Below are positions 1 through 6,386 of a DNA stretch of 12,897 nucleotides, one piece after another (the first letter of the stretch is position 1; each line of letters opens with the position of its first letter). Below the pieces are notes generated by a model, which ran no database searches, was not told where the DNA came from, and saw nothing but the letters and a program-made list of their open reading frames with translations. The stretch comes from Deltaproteobacteria bacterium (GTDB lineage: Bacteria; Desulfobacterota; Desulfarculia; Desulfarculales; Desulfarculaceae), in NCBI GenBank assembly GCA_021815655.1, contig JAKAGJ010000009.1, forward strand, positions 1-12,897, read 5' to 3'. The position numbers and the translations under genes were made by a program.

Positions 1-53
1 AAGTGTGGTTTGCCAGGGCCGCATGCCAGGCCGCGATCAAACCGCTCGTCTGG

Positions 54-1025
54 TCACGCCTTGGCATTGACCGCCTTGGTCAGCAGGGGCAGGAACTGCA
101 CGATATCGGCCACCACGCCCACGTCGGCCCGCTGGAAGATGGGGGCCTTGGGGTTCTTGTTGATGGCGATGACACAGGCCGCCCCGGTGAGCCCGCCCAG
201 GTGCTGGGAGCTGCCGGAGATGCCGCAGGCCAGGTAGACCTTGGGTTTGACCGACTTGCCCGAGGTGCCCACCTGACGGGGCTTGGGCAGCCACTTGGCG
301 TCCACGATGGGGCGCGAGCAACTTACCTCGGCGCCCAGGGCCTTGGCCAGGTCGAAGGCCAGCTCCAGGTTGTCCTCGTCCTCTATGCCGCGCCCCACCG
401 AGACCAGCACCTCGGCCTTGGTGATGTCCACCTCGCCGGCCTCGGCGGCCACGGTCTCCACATAGCGGCGCCGGGCGGCGGGCAGGCCGCCGGCCAGGGC
501 CTCGGCGCTCTTGTCCTGGATTTGTCCCGCCGCCCCGGGCTCCAGGGCCTTGAAGGCTCCGGGGCGCAGGGTAATCACCGCGCCCCTGGCCAGGTCCAGG
601 CTGACGTGGGCGCTGACCAGGCCGGCGAACTCCTCGCGCACCGCCAGCAAGGCGCCGTCGTGCGCGCCGGCCAGGGCCACGGCGTCGGGCAGGTAGCCGG
701 CCCCCAGCTTCACGGCCAGCCCCGGGGCCAGGTCCATGCCAAAATGCTCGTGGGCCAGGAGCAGGACGCCGCCGGCGGGGATGAGGCGGGTGAGCAGCGG
801 GCGCAGCAGCTCGGCGTTGGCTTGGGCCAGGCCGGGGTCATCGATCTTCCAGACCTGGGGGAAGAGCCCGGCGGCTTGGTCGCAAGCCGCCTTCAGCCCT
901 GGGCCGTGGCCGGCCAGGATGGCCGTGGCTTGAGGGGCCAGCCCTTGGGCCGCCGCCGCCAGCTCGGCGGCGCTGTCATGCAGCGCGCCCTCCTGGTGCA
1001 GTATGTAGACGAACAGGTTGTCCAT
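54..1025 (-). CDS. etfA: Electron transfer flavoprotein, alpha subunit
   Basis: This is the FAD-binding large subunit of the EtfAB heterodimer. It accepts electrons from acyl-CoA dehydrogenases in the cytoplasm and passes them to a membrane quinone reductase. The 323-residue length is normal for the family. An N-terminal alpha/beta domain covers about residues 1-190. The C-terminal FAD domain (about 205-315) shows the family's hallmark segments QVGTSGK (251-257), CGISGSSQH (267-275) and INKNPKAPIF (288-297), followed by the usual ADxGVVAD stretch. The ATG overlaps the etfB stop by one base (TAATG), and a GGGAGG Shine-Dalgarno lies inside the end of etfB, so translation is probably coupled. 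It is the last gene visible in the minus-strand operon; only 53 bases remain before the window edge and they hold no supportable gene. The adjacent membrane Fe-S oxidoreductase argues for a quinone-linked ETF rather than a bifurcating one, but this was not tested by alignment. Confidence 0.96.
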   Translation of the reverse strand: MDNLFVYILHQEGALHDSAAELAAAAQGLAPQATAILAGHGPGLKAACDQAAGLFPQVWKIDDPGLAQANAELLRPLLTRLIPAGGVLLLAHEHFGMDLAPGLAVKLGAGYLPDAVALAGAHDGALLAVREEFAGLVSAHVSLDLARGAVITLRPGAFKALEPGAAGQIQDKSAEALAGGLPAARRRYVETVAAEAGEVDITKAEVLVSVGRGIEDEDNLELAFDLAKALGAEVSCSRPIVDAKWLPKPRQVGTSGKSVKPKVYLACGISGSSQHLGGLTGAACVIAINKNPKAPIFQRADVGVVADIVQFLPLLTKAVNAKA

Positions 1026-1816
1026 TACCTGAGCCCTCCCTTGGCCTTAAGAATCTCCACCAACTGGGCGGCCAGTTGGTCGGGCTTGCCGGTCAGCATC
1101 TGGGCGCCGGGGCCGCCCTGGGGCACGAAGTAATCCAGGCGCTTAAGCCGGGCCGCCTTGTCGCCCACGCTTGCCGGGTCCAGGCCCAGGGCCGGGGCGT
1201 CCAACTGGGGAATCTCCACCGAGGCCACCTTGCGGATGCCGCGGATGCCCACGTAGCGGGGCTGGTTGATGCCGGTCTGGATGGAGAGCACGCAGGGCAG
1301 GTCGATCTCGCTGATCTCCTGGTCGCCGCCGGCCACCTCGCGGCCAATGCGCAAGACGCCTTGGCCCTTGACCTCCACCTGGTTCACCAGGGCCGCGAAG
1401 GGCACATCCAGCAGGGCGGCCAGCATGCCGCCCACCTGGCCGGCGCAGTCATCGGCCTGGGCGCCGGTCAGGATCAGGTCGTACTTGCCCTGCCTGGCCA
1501 CCGCCGCCAGGATGGTGGCCAGACCCAGGCCGTCGCTGCCGGCCAGGGCCTGGTCGCAGACGTGCAGCCCCCGGTCGGCGCCCATGGCCAACTGGCGGCG
1601 CAGCACGTCGTCGGCCTCCTCGTCGCCGATGGTCACCACGGTGATGGAGCCGCCCACCTTGTCGCGCAACTGGATGGCCTCCTCCACGGCGTAGTTGTCC
1701 CACTCGTTGATGGAGTAGACCATGTCCTCGCGGTCGATGTCCCGGCCTCCCTTGGCCAGCTCGATGTCATTCTCGGCCGTGTCCGGCACTTGCTTGATGC
1801 AAACCAGGATCTCCAT
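1025..1816 (-). CDS. etfB: Electron transfer flavoprotein, beta subunit
   Basis: Small subunit of the EtfAB electron carrier; it binds AMP (or a second flavin in bifurcating forms) and docks with acyl-CoA dehydrogenases. The 263 residues match family length. Visible hallmarks are the N-terminal CIKQVPDT (6-13), the INEWDNYAVEEAIQL segment (36-50), AMGADRGLHV (78-87), the nucleotide-binding loop LTGAQADD (116-123), and the ETF-beta signature region around 155-175 that leads into LPCVLSIQTGINQPRY. The start is well supported by GGAGGAG four bases ahead of the ATG. It follows the membrane Fe-S oxidoreductase gene by 40 bases and overlaps etfA by one base, so the three form a transcription unit. 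The order oxidoreductase-etfB-etfA suggests that the three products form one acyl-CoA dehydrogenase to quinone electron path. Confidence 0.96.
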   Translation of the reverse strand: MEILVCIKQVPDTAENDIELAKGGRDIDREDMVYSINEWDNYAVEEAIQLRDKVGGSITVVTIGDEEADDVLRRQLAMGADRGLHVCDQALAGSDGLGLATILAAVARQGKYDLILTGAQADDCAGQVGGMLAALLDVPFAALVNQVEVKGQGVLRIGREVAGGDQEISEIDLPCVLSIQTGINQPRYVGIRGIRKVASVEIPQLDAPALGLDPASVGDKAARLKRLDYFVPQGGPGAQMLTGKPDQLAAQLVEILKAKGGLR

Positions 1817-1856
1817 GACTCCTCCATGCGCGGGTTCGCGCCCGGCTAGACCAGGC

Positions 1857-3911
1857 CTAGCCCAACTGGGCGCTGGCCAGTTCGGTAAGGTCCATGACCC
1901 TCATCTTGCCCTCCAGGCCGCTGGTCTTGATGGCGTCCTCGATGTTGACCAGGCAGAAGGGGCAGGCGGTGACGATGACGTCGGCCCCGGCCGCCGCGGC
2001 CATCTCCACCCGCTTCTGGCCCATGCGCGCCTCCTCCACCGGCTCGTAGAAGAGCATCAGCCCGCCGCCGCCGCAGCAGAAGCTGCGGTCCTGGCTGCGG
2101 GCCATCTCCACCCGCTTGAGGCCGGGGATGGCGTCCAGCACCTGGCGCGCCGGCGCGTACAGGCCGTTGTGGCGCCCCAGGTAGCAGGGGTCGTGCAGGG
2201 TGTAGACCAGCCCCGGCTGGGCCAGGGGCTTGAAGGACAGCCGTCCCTCGGCCAAGGCCTGTTGCAGGGTCTGACTGATGTGCTCCACGGGCTGGCTCAG
2301 GGCGTAGTCCTTCTTCAGCGCGTTGAAGGCGTGCGGGTCGGCGGTGATGATGCGCGTGGCCCCGCTCTCGGCGATGGCCTCCGTGTTCTGTTCCTTGAGG
2401 GCCTGGAAAAGCATCTCCTCGCCGAAGCGCCGCACCTCGTGGCCGCTGTCCCTCTCGGCCTTGCCCAGGATGCCGAAGTCGATGCCGCAGGCCTGGAGCA
2501 GCCGCGCCGTGGCCCGGGCGATGTCTTGCATGCGCGGGTCGTAGGAGGTGATGCTGTCCACGAAGTACAGGGCCGGCGCATGCTCGCCCTCGGCCAGGAG
2601 CTTCACCTCCACCTGGGCGGCGAAGTCCGGGTCCTGGCTCCAGTCGGCGCGGGCCTTCTCCTTCTTGCCGAAGGGGTTGCCGCGCTTGTCCAGGGCCTTG
2701 AACGGCGCTTGCAAGGAAGCCGGCACCTCGCCCTCGTCCACCAGCCCCCGCCTGAGGTCCACGATCTTGTCGATGTACTCGATCATGAGCGGGCACTCCT
2801 CCTCGCAGGCCCCGCAGGTGGTGCAGGACCAGATTTCATCCTCGGAGTAGATGCCGCCCACCAGGGGCTCCGGCTCAAGGTTGGCCCCGCTCAGGGGATA
2901 GTGCGCGAAGGCGTAGTCGCGGGCCTTGATGGTCAGAAAGCGCGGCGACAGAGGGCGCCCCACGGCGTTGGCCGGGCAGTTGTCGGAGCAGCGGCCGCAG
3001 TCGGCGCAGGAGTAGAAGTCCAGCATGTGCTTCCAGGTGAAGTCCTCGAACTTCTTCACTCCGAAGCTCTCCAGGTCGTCCAGCTTGTCCTCGCCCACCC
3101 CCCAGCGCACCGGCTTGACCGTACCCTTCTTGAGCTTCATGAACAGCACGTTGGGCAGGGAGGTGAGGACATGGAAATGCTTGCCCAGGGGCAGCAGGCA
3201 CAGGAAGCCGAAGAAGGCCAGGTCGTGCAGAAAGTAGCCGCCCAGGTGCAGGCCTTGCAAGGTATCGCGGGCAGTGCCGGCCAGGGCCAGGGTCATGAGC
3301 CAGGCCAGGCTGCCCGGGGCGGGGGGCTCGCCCGCCTGGCCGGCCTGGTTCAGGGCCGCTTGCAGGCTGGCCTCGAAAAGGCTCTCGGAGATCATCAGCG
3401 TGGCGATGAAGCCCAGCACCAACAGGGCCTCGCCGGTGTGGTCATGTCCGTATTGGGGAGGCACGGCGTAGCGGGCCGGCTTGAACAGCCCCCGCCGCAC
3501 GCCGGCGACTACCACCACCACCAGCACCAGCGTGGCGGTGTAGTCCTTGATTAACGCGTAGAAATGGCCGGCCTGCCCCGATAATCCGGGCAGCGTGAAG
3601 CCGTCCCAGAACCCGATGAGGATGAGCGTGAGCGTGCGCAAGGAGAGAACGAGGAAGCCGAGGAACAGCAGGATGTGGAGCAGGCCGGCCAGAGGGTAAC
3701 GCGGTTGTTTGTATTGAGCGAGCCAATATTTCAAGAGCCCGGCCAGGCGCTGGCCCCAGGTGCCCGGGCGAAGGTCCGGGCTGGCCAGGCTCAAGGGGGC
3801 CAGACGGCGGCGCAGCAGGTAGCCGAAAATCCCCAGGCCCAGCAGAGTCAGGACCAGAGACAGCATCTGGGTGGGAAGGAGCATCCCGGGTGAAAGGATC
3901 ACCGCCTCCAT
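1857..3911 (-). CDS. Membrane Fe-S oxidoreductase, EtfAB:quinone oxidoreductase (EMO/EtfD) type
   Basis: Probable inner-membrane enzyme passing electrons from reduced EtfAB to menaquinone. The 684-residue protein starts with a NarI-like hydrophobic region: segments near 15-33, 74-101, 123-138, 161-180, 202-213 and 227-242, with candidate haem histidines such as H79, H229, H245 and H247. Two [4Fe-4S] motifs follow: C302-C305-C308-C312P and C363-C366-C369-C373P. The C-terminal half is a duplicated CCG (HdrD-type) module. Its second copy is complete: C576, C612-C613, C650 and C653, spaced CX35CCX36CXXC. Its first copy keeps the scaffold (SYDPR, HAFNALKKDY) but has S453, D488-S489, D525 and A528 where ligands would be. 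GGGAGAGG ahead of the ATG supports the start. It lies 53 bases after tetR and 40 before etfB. The family assignment comes from architecture and the etfBA neighbourhood. A respiratory heterodisulfide-reductase-like role is the alternative. Confidence 0.9.
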   Translation of the reverse strand: MEAVILSPGMLLPTQMLSLVLTLLGLGIFGYLLRRRLAPLSLASPDLRPGTWGQRLAGLLKYWLAQYKQPRYPLAGLLHILLFLGFLVLSLRTLTLILIGFWDGFTLPGLSGQAGHFYALIKDYTATLVLVVVVVAGVRRGLFKPARYAVPPQYGHDHTGEALLVLGFIATLMISESLFEASLQAALNQAGQAGEPPAPGSLAWLMTLALAGTARDTLQGLHLGGYFLHDLAFFGFLCLLPLGKHFHVLTSLPNVLFMKLKKGTVKPVRWGVGEDKLDDLESFGVKKFEDFTWKHMLDFYSCADCGRCSDNCPANAVGRPLSPRFLTIKARDYAFAHYPLSGANLEPEPLVGGIYSEDEIWSCTTCGACEEECPLMIEYIDKIVDLRRGLVDEGEVPASLQAPFKALDKRGNPFGKKEKARADWSQDPDFAAQVEVKLLAEGEHAPALYFVDSITSYDPRMQDIARATARLLQACGIDFGILGKAERDSGHEVRRFGEEMLFQALKEQNTEAIAESGATRIITADPHAFNALKKDYALSQPVEHISQTLQQALAEGRLSFKPLAQPGLVYTLHDPCYLGRHNGLYAPARQVLDAIPGLKRVEMARSQDRSFCCGGGGLMLFYEPVEEARMGQKRVEMAAAAGADVIVTACPFCLVNIEDAIKTSGLEGKMRVMDLTELASAQLG

Positions 3912-3964
3912 GGCCTCTCCCTAAGCTGCCTGCCGGCGAGGCCGGGTCGAGTCCGCGCCGCTTT

Positions 3965-4597
3965 TCATGGCTGGGCCTCGGCCTTGAGCACGCCGTGGCA
4001 GAAAATCGTCTCGAAGAGGTTGCCCAGTTCCTCGGGGCTCACCCCGCCCTCGCGGCGGTACCACTTGGGGGTGTAGTGCACCATGCCGAAAAAGGCGAAG
4101 ACCGCCACGGGCAGGGGGATGTCGCGCATAAGTCCCTGTTGCTGCATCTGGCTGAGAATGCCTTGAATGGCGGCTACATAGCGCCGCTGCTTGGCCACCA
4201 TGGCCGCCCGGCGCTCGCCGCCCAGGCAGTCCAGCTCGTTGACCAAAAGGCTCAGGCGGTCGCGGTCGCCGGCGTAGAAGCTGGTATAGAAGCGCATGAA
4301 GGCCGCCAGCTTCTCCTGGGGGGGCATGGGCTGGGAACACAGGGCCTCGATGCTTTGCAGGGCCTGCTCCATGAACTGGTCCAAAAGGCGGTGCAGCAGG
4401 TCTTCCTTGGACTCGAAGTAGTGGTAGAGACTGCTCTTTTGCAGGCCGAGCGCCTCGGAGAGATCGCGGATGGATGTACGGCTGTAGCCGCGGCGGGCAA
4501 ATAGCCGGGCCGCAGTGTCGTAGATTTCGCGCTCGCGCTTCTCGCCTTTGCTGAGAGTCATTTTATCAACCGACCGCTCGTTAGATTTTGTCCTCAT
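3965..4597 (-). CDS. TetR/AcrR-family transcriptional regulator
   Basis: A one-component repressor of 210 residues, a typical TetR length. The N-terminal DNA-binding domain covers about 20-70, with the helix-turn-helix at about 42-62 (TSIRDLSEALGL then the SSLYHYFESKEDLL recognition and signature segment). The helical C-terminal part would form the ligand pocket and dimer interface; its ligand cannot be read from sequence. It heads the oxidoreductase-etfBA operon and is divergent from the transporter-ligase operon, which suggests it senses the acid or acyl-CoA handled by both. The start is uncertain. The first ATG (4597) has GGGGGGA six bases upstream. A second in-frame ATG at codon 13 (4561) has a weak ribosome site but would place the putative operator (4570-4589) in the untranslated leader. 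Autoregulation is likely from that operator. Confidence 0.93.
   Translation of the reverse strand: MRTKSNERSVDKMTLSKGEKREREIYDTAARLFARRGYSRTSIRDLSEALGLQKSSLYHYFESKEDLLHRLLDQFMEQALQSIEALCSQPMPPQEKLAAFMRFYTSFYAGDRDRLSLLVNELDCLGGERRAAMVAKQRRYVAAIQGILSQMQQQGLMRDIPLPVAVFAFFGMVHYTPKWYRREGGVSPEELGNLFETIFCHGVLKAEAQP
4570..4589 (-). promoter_or_regulatory. Putative TetR operator, copy 1 (tetR-oxidoreductase-etfBA side)
   Basis: Read on the minus strand this is AAAATCTAACGAGCGGTCGG. It matches copy 2 at 4809-4828 in 19 of 20 positions, in the opposite orientation. The core CGAGCGGTCG is palindromic at 8 of 10 positions (CGA-N-CG-N-TCG), as expected for a TetR dimer site. It lies at the predicted transcription start of a minus-strand promoter, and inside codons 3-9 if the upstream tetR start is used. 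Duplication beside both divergent operons is the main evidence; binding by the neighbouring TetR protein is inferred. Confidence 0.72.
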
Positions 4598-4625
4598 TTT
4601 TATTCCCCCCGGCCTGGCCTGTCAA
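4596..4625 (-). promoter_or_regulatory. Candidate sigma70-type promoter for the tetR operon
   Basis: On the minus strand a perfect TTGACA (-35) at 4625-4620 is followed after 17 bases by TAAAAA (4602-4597), a 4 of 6 match to the -10 consensus. Transcription would start near 4590, at the edge of operator copy 1, and would favour the downstream tetR start at 4561. A second candidate lies farther upstream: TTGACA at 4720-4715, an 18-base spacer, then TAGCAT. That one would fit the upstream start at 4597. The sequence alone does not choose between them. Confidence 0.45.
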
Positions 4626-4780
4626 GGCCTTCCTGCGCCCGTTCTCCAGGAAATATTGCCAAGCCGGGGCTTGACCCCCGCTCTGGTCAAATGCTACAAA
4701 ATGGCTAGGCATCATGTCAAACGCCATCGTGTCCCGGCCCTGTAGTCCTTGTGCATTAATTCATTTGGCGAAATAGGTGA

Positions 4781-4810
4781 TTGACAGCCTAGGGCCCGGC
4801 GAGCTATTAA
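4781..4810 (+). promoter_or_regulatory. Candidate sigma70-type promoter of the transporter-ligase operon
   Basis: A perfect TTGACA at 4781-4786 is followed after 18 bases by TATTAA (4805-4810), matching the -10 consensus at 4 of 6 positions. The predicted start near 4817 falls inside operator copy 2, which begins at 4809. A repressor bound there would directly block polymerase. The resulting leader of about 200 bases to the ATG at 5024 is unusually long. Confidence 0.6.
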
Positions 4811-4828
4811 AATCTAACGAACGGTCGG
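4809..4828 (+). promoter_or_regulatory. Putative TetR operator, copy 2 (transporter-ligase side)
   Basis: Reads AAAATCTAACGAACGGTCGG on the plus strand and differs from copy 1 (4570-4589, minus) at one base. The core CGAACGGTCG keeps the imperfect CGA-N-CG-N-TCG dyad. It overlaps the -10 end and predicted start of the candidate promoter at 4781-4810, a classic repressor position. The pair implies common control of both divergent operons. Confidence 0.72.
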
Positions 4829-4920
4829 CAACTTCAAAATGCCCCGGCGTGGCAGCAGCACCCCTGACGCCGATTCTGTCCTGACCCTCCGCCCCTTTGT
4901 CCGGCTGTTGATACCATGAG

Positions 4921-4980
4921 GCGATCAAGGCCAGCCATGGCCCGCATAGCAAGTCGCGACCATACGTTACGCTTGATCGC
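4921..4980 (+). repeat. Inverted repeat in the leader of the transporter operon
   Basis: GCGATCAAG (4921-4929) and its exact complement CTTGATCGC (4972-4980) flank a 42-base loop that includes the small palindrome GCCATGGC. It lies in the untranslated leader, about 45-100 bases before the start codon, and could fold in the mRNA. It resembles no riboswitch class I can recognise, and a 9-base match at this distance could be chance. Confidence 0.35.
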
Positions 4981-5023
4981 AACTTGGCATCACGCATGGC
5001 AACCATTCCGGGAGGAGCGTGCA

Positions 5024-6301
5024 ATGACGAGCAAATCTGCAAGGCGGTTCCTTGGATTGACCCTGGCGGCCCTGTTGGCGGCCTGGCCGGCCGCGCGGGC
5101 TTTCGCCGCCGAACCCATTGTGCTGGGGGTGCCCACCTCCCTGGGGGTGGTGGAGGGCAAGGAGAGCCTCAACGCCGTCAAGCTGGCCGTTGAGGAGATC
5201 AACAAGGCCGGCGGCGTCAAGGTGGGTGGACAGGCCCGGCAGATGGTGGTGGAAGCCATCGACATCCGCGACGCCTCGCCAGGCGTGCCGGTGCCCGAGG
5301 CCCTCCTGGGCCTGGAAAAAATGATCCTGGAGAAGAAGCCCCAGGCCATCCTGGTGGGCCCCTTCCGCTCCGAGGCCCTGCTGGCGGGCATGGACATCAT
5401 CGCCAAATACAAGGTGCCCATGCTGGGCTCCATCGCCATGACCCCGGAGTCAGAGAAAAAAATTCAATCTGACCCCGAAAAGTACAAGTACGTCTTCCGC
5501 GTCTCCCTCAACGTCACCTCCTGGGCCGCCCTCCTGGCCGGCACCACCAAGACCGTGGGCGAGAAGTTCGGCCTGAACAAGATCTACCTGCTCAACCAGG
5601 ACGTGCTCTGGGCCCGCGGCACCGCCGGGGCTATGAAGGGCTGGAGCGAGAAGAACGGCTGGCAGGTGCTGGGGCACGACGAGTTCCCCACCGGCGCCAG
5701 CGACTTCGCCCCGGTGCTGATGAAGGCCAAGAACTCCGGCGCCCAGGTGCTGTTTACCTGCTTCGACATGCCTGAGAGCGGCATCCTGGTCAAGCAGTGG
5801 AAGTCCCAGCGGGTGCCGGCCCTGATGGTGGGCTTCATCTCGCCCATGGCCGGCCAGGGCGCCTGGAAGACCTTTAACCACAAGATCGGCGGCCTGATGA
5901 ACGCCATCTTCGAGCTGGGCAACATGCCCTCCCAGAAGTACGCGCCGGCCAAGAACTTCTACCAGGCCTACGAGAAGAAGTACGGCAAGGGCCTGGAGGC
6001 CGGACACGGCCCGGCCCCCAGCTACGAGTCGGTCTACCTGCTCAAGGAGGCCATGGAGCGCGCCGGCTCCACCGACGCCGACGCCGTGGTGGCGGCCCTG
6101 GAAAAGACCGACCGCCAGGGCGTCATGGGGCGCATCAAGTTCAACGCCGGCCACCAGGTCATCTACGGCACCGACCCCAAGGAAACCGCCACGGCCTGCT
6201 TCTACCAGTGGACCGAGGACGGCCAGCGCAAAATCGTCTATCCCCCGGCCCTGGCCGAGGGCGATATCGCGCTGCCTGCCTGGATGAAGCCGGCCAAGTA
6301 G
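5024..6301 (+). CDS. Periplasmic ABC solute-binding protein, amide/branched-chain amino acid family
   Basis: Captures the substrate in the periplasm and delivers it to the LivHM-type permease. The ATG at 5024 is chosen because GGGAGGAG precedes it and a signal peptide begins there: basic n-region (KSARR), hydrophobic core at about 9-21, and an A-F-A cleavage site at 26-28. No lipobox cysteine follows, so the 425-residue precursor should give a soluble periplasmic protein. The mature part is a type I periplasmic-binding fold (Peripla_BP_6-like): opening strand EPIVLGVPTSLG, then LAVEEINKAGGV, a central ILVGPFRSEALLAG segment, and YLLNQDVLWARG. The family binds leucine-type amino acids, amides, urea and also aromatic or other carboxylates. 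Co-transcription with an acyl-CoA ligase favours an organic acid here, which is inference. A strong hairpin separates it from livH. Confidence 0.92.
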   Translation: MTSKSARRFLGLTLAALLAAWPAARAFAAEPIVLGVPTSLGVVEGKESLNAVKLAVEEINKAGGVKVGGQARQMVVEAIDIRDASPGVPVPEALLGLEKMILEKKPQAILVGPFRSEALLAGMDIIAKYKVPMLGSIAMTPESEKKIQSDPEKYKYVFRVSLNVTSWAALLAGTTKTVGEKFGLNKIYLLNQDVLWARGTAGAMKGWSEKNGWQVLGHDEFPTGASDFAPVLMKAKNSGAQVLFTCFDMPESGILVKQWKSQRVPALMVGFISPMAGQGAWKTFNHKIGGLMNAIFELGNMPSQKYAPAKNFYQAYEKKYGKGLEAGHGPAPSYESVYLLKEAMERAGSTDADAVVAALEKTDRQGVMGRIKFNAGHQVIYGTDPKETATACFYQWTEDGQRKIVYPPALAEGDIALPAWMKPAK

Positions 6302-6313
6302 GCCATGCAAAGC

Positions 6314-6350
6314 AGGCCCGCCCGCCCCGGCCCCCACGGCGGGCGGGCCT
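6314..6350 (+). promoter_or_regulatory. Intercistronic hairpin between binding protein and permease genes
   Basis: AGGCCCGCCCGCC (6314-6326) and its exact complement (6338-6350) form a perfect 13-base-pair GC stem with an 11-base loop, starting 12 bases after the binding-protein stop. No T-run follows, so it is not a canonical intrinsic terminator. In such operons a hairpin here commonly protects the upstream mRNA end or reduces read-through, giving more binding protein than permease; that role is inferred. Confidence 0.7.
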
Positions 6351-6386
6351 AACACTCAAGCGCGGGGCGCAAGGCAGCCAAGGCCG

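Larger units (their letters stand above)
4598..5023. other. Divergent regulatory intergenic region
   Basis: These 426 bases separate the tetR and solute-binding-protein genes, which face away from each other. No convincing gene is present. The left and middle parts are clearly AT-richer than the flanking genes and contain several TTGACA or TTGACC elements on both strands, one copy of the putative operator (4809-4828), and a leader of about 200 bases ahead of the transporter operon. The leader contains a 9-base inverted repeat (4921-4929 and 4972-4980). The reading frame of the solute-binding protein stays open upstream to an ATG at 4916, but that stretch lacks a ribosome site and would put 36 residues in front of the signal peptide, so it is treated as non-coding. 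Confidence 0.8.

Noticed and set aside
1..53. ACGAGCGGT on the minus strand just after etfA, resembling part of the putative TetR operator
   Set aside because: Only nine bases match and the TCG half of the dyad is absent (GGTTTG instead of GGTCGG). It lies downstream of a stop with no promoter visible, so chance is sufficient.
1025..1816. Bifurcating (two-flavin) EtfB
   Set aside because: The neighbouring quinone-linked oxidoreductase and the TGAQADD loop do not specifically support bifurcation. I could not run the subgroup alignment, so no claim is made.
1846..1860. Interrupted palindrome CTAG-N-CC-N-GG-N-CTAG spanning the oxidoreductase stop codon
   Set aside because: CTAG is uncommon in many bacteria, so it drew attention, but it is single-copy, has no T-run, and lies within a tight operon junction with no other supporting signal.
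1722..3554. Very long open frame (610 codons) on the plus strand, and a similar one at 3-1133
   Set aside because: Both run opposite to clear family members (the Fe-S oxidoreductase and etfBA). Their translations are low-complexity Gly/Ala/Gln/His/Leu-rich, as expected for antisense frames in GC-rich DNA.
4671..4700. Second plus-strand promoter, TTGACC with TACAAA after 18 bases
   Set aside because: Weaker than the TTGACA element at 4781 and not associated with the operator; kept only as a remote possibility.
4916..5023. Upstream in-frame ATG extending the solute-binding protein by 36 residues
   Set aside because: No ribosome site there, and it would bury the signal peptide. The ATG at 5024 has GGGAGGAG and starts a proper signal peptide.
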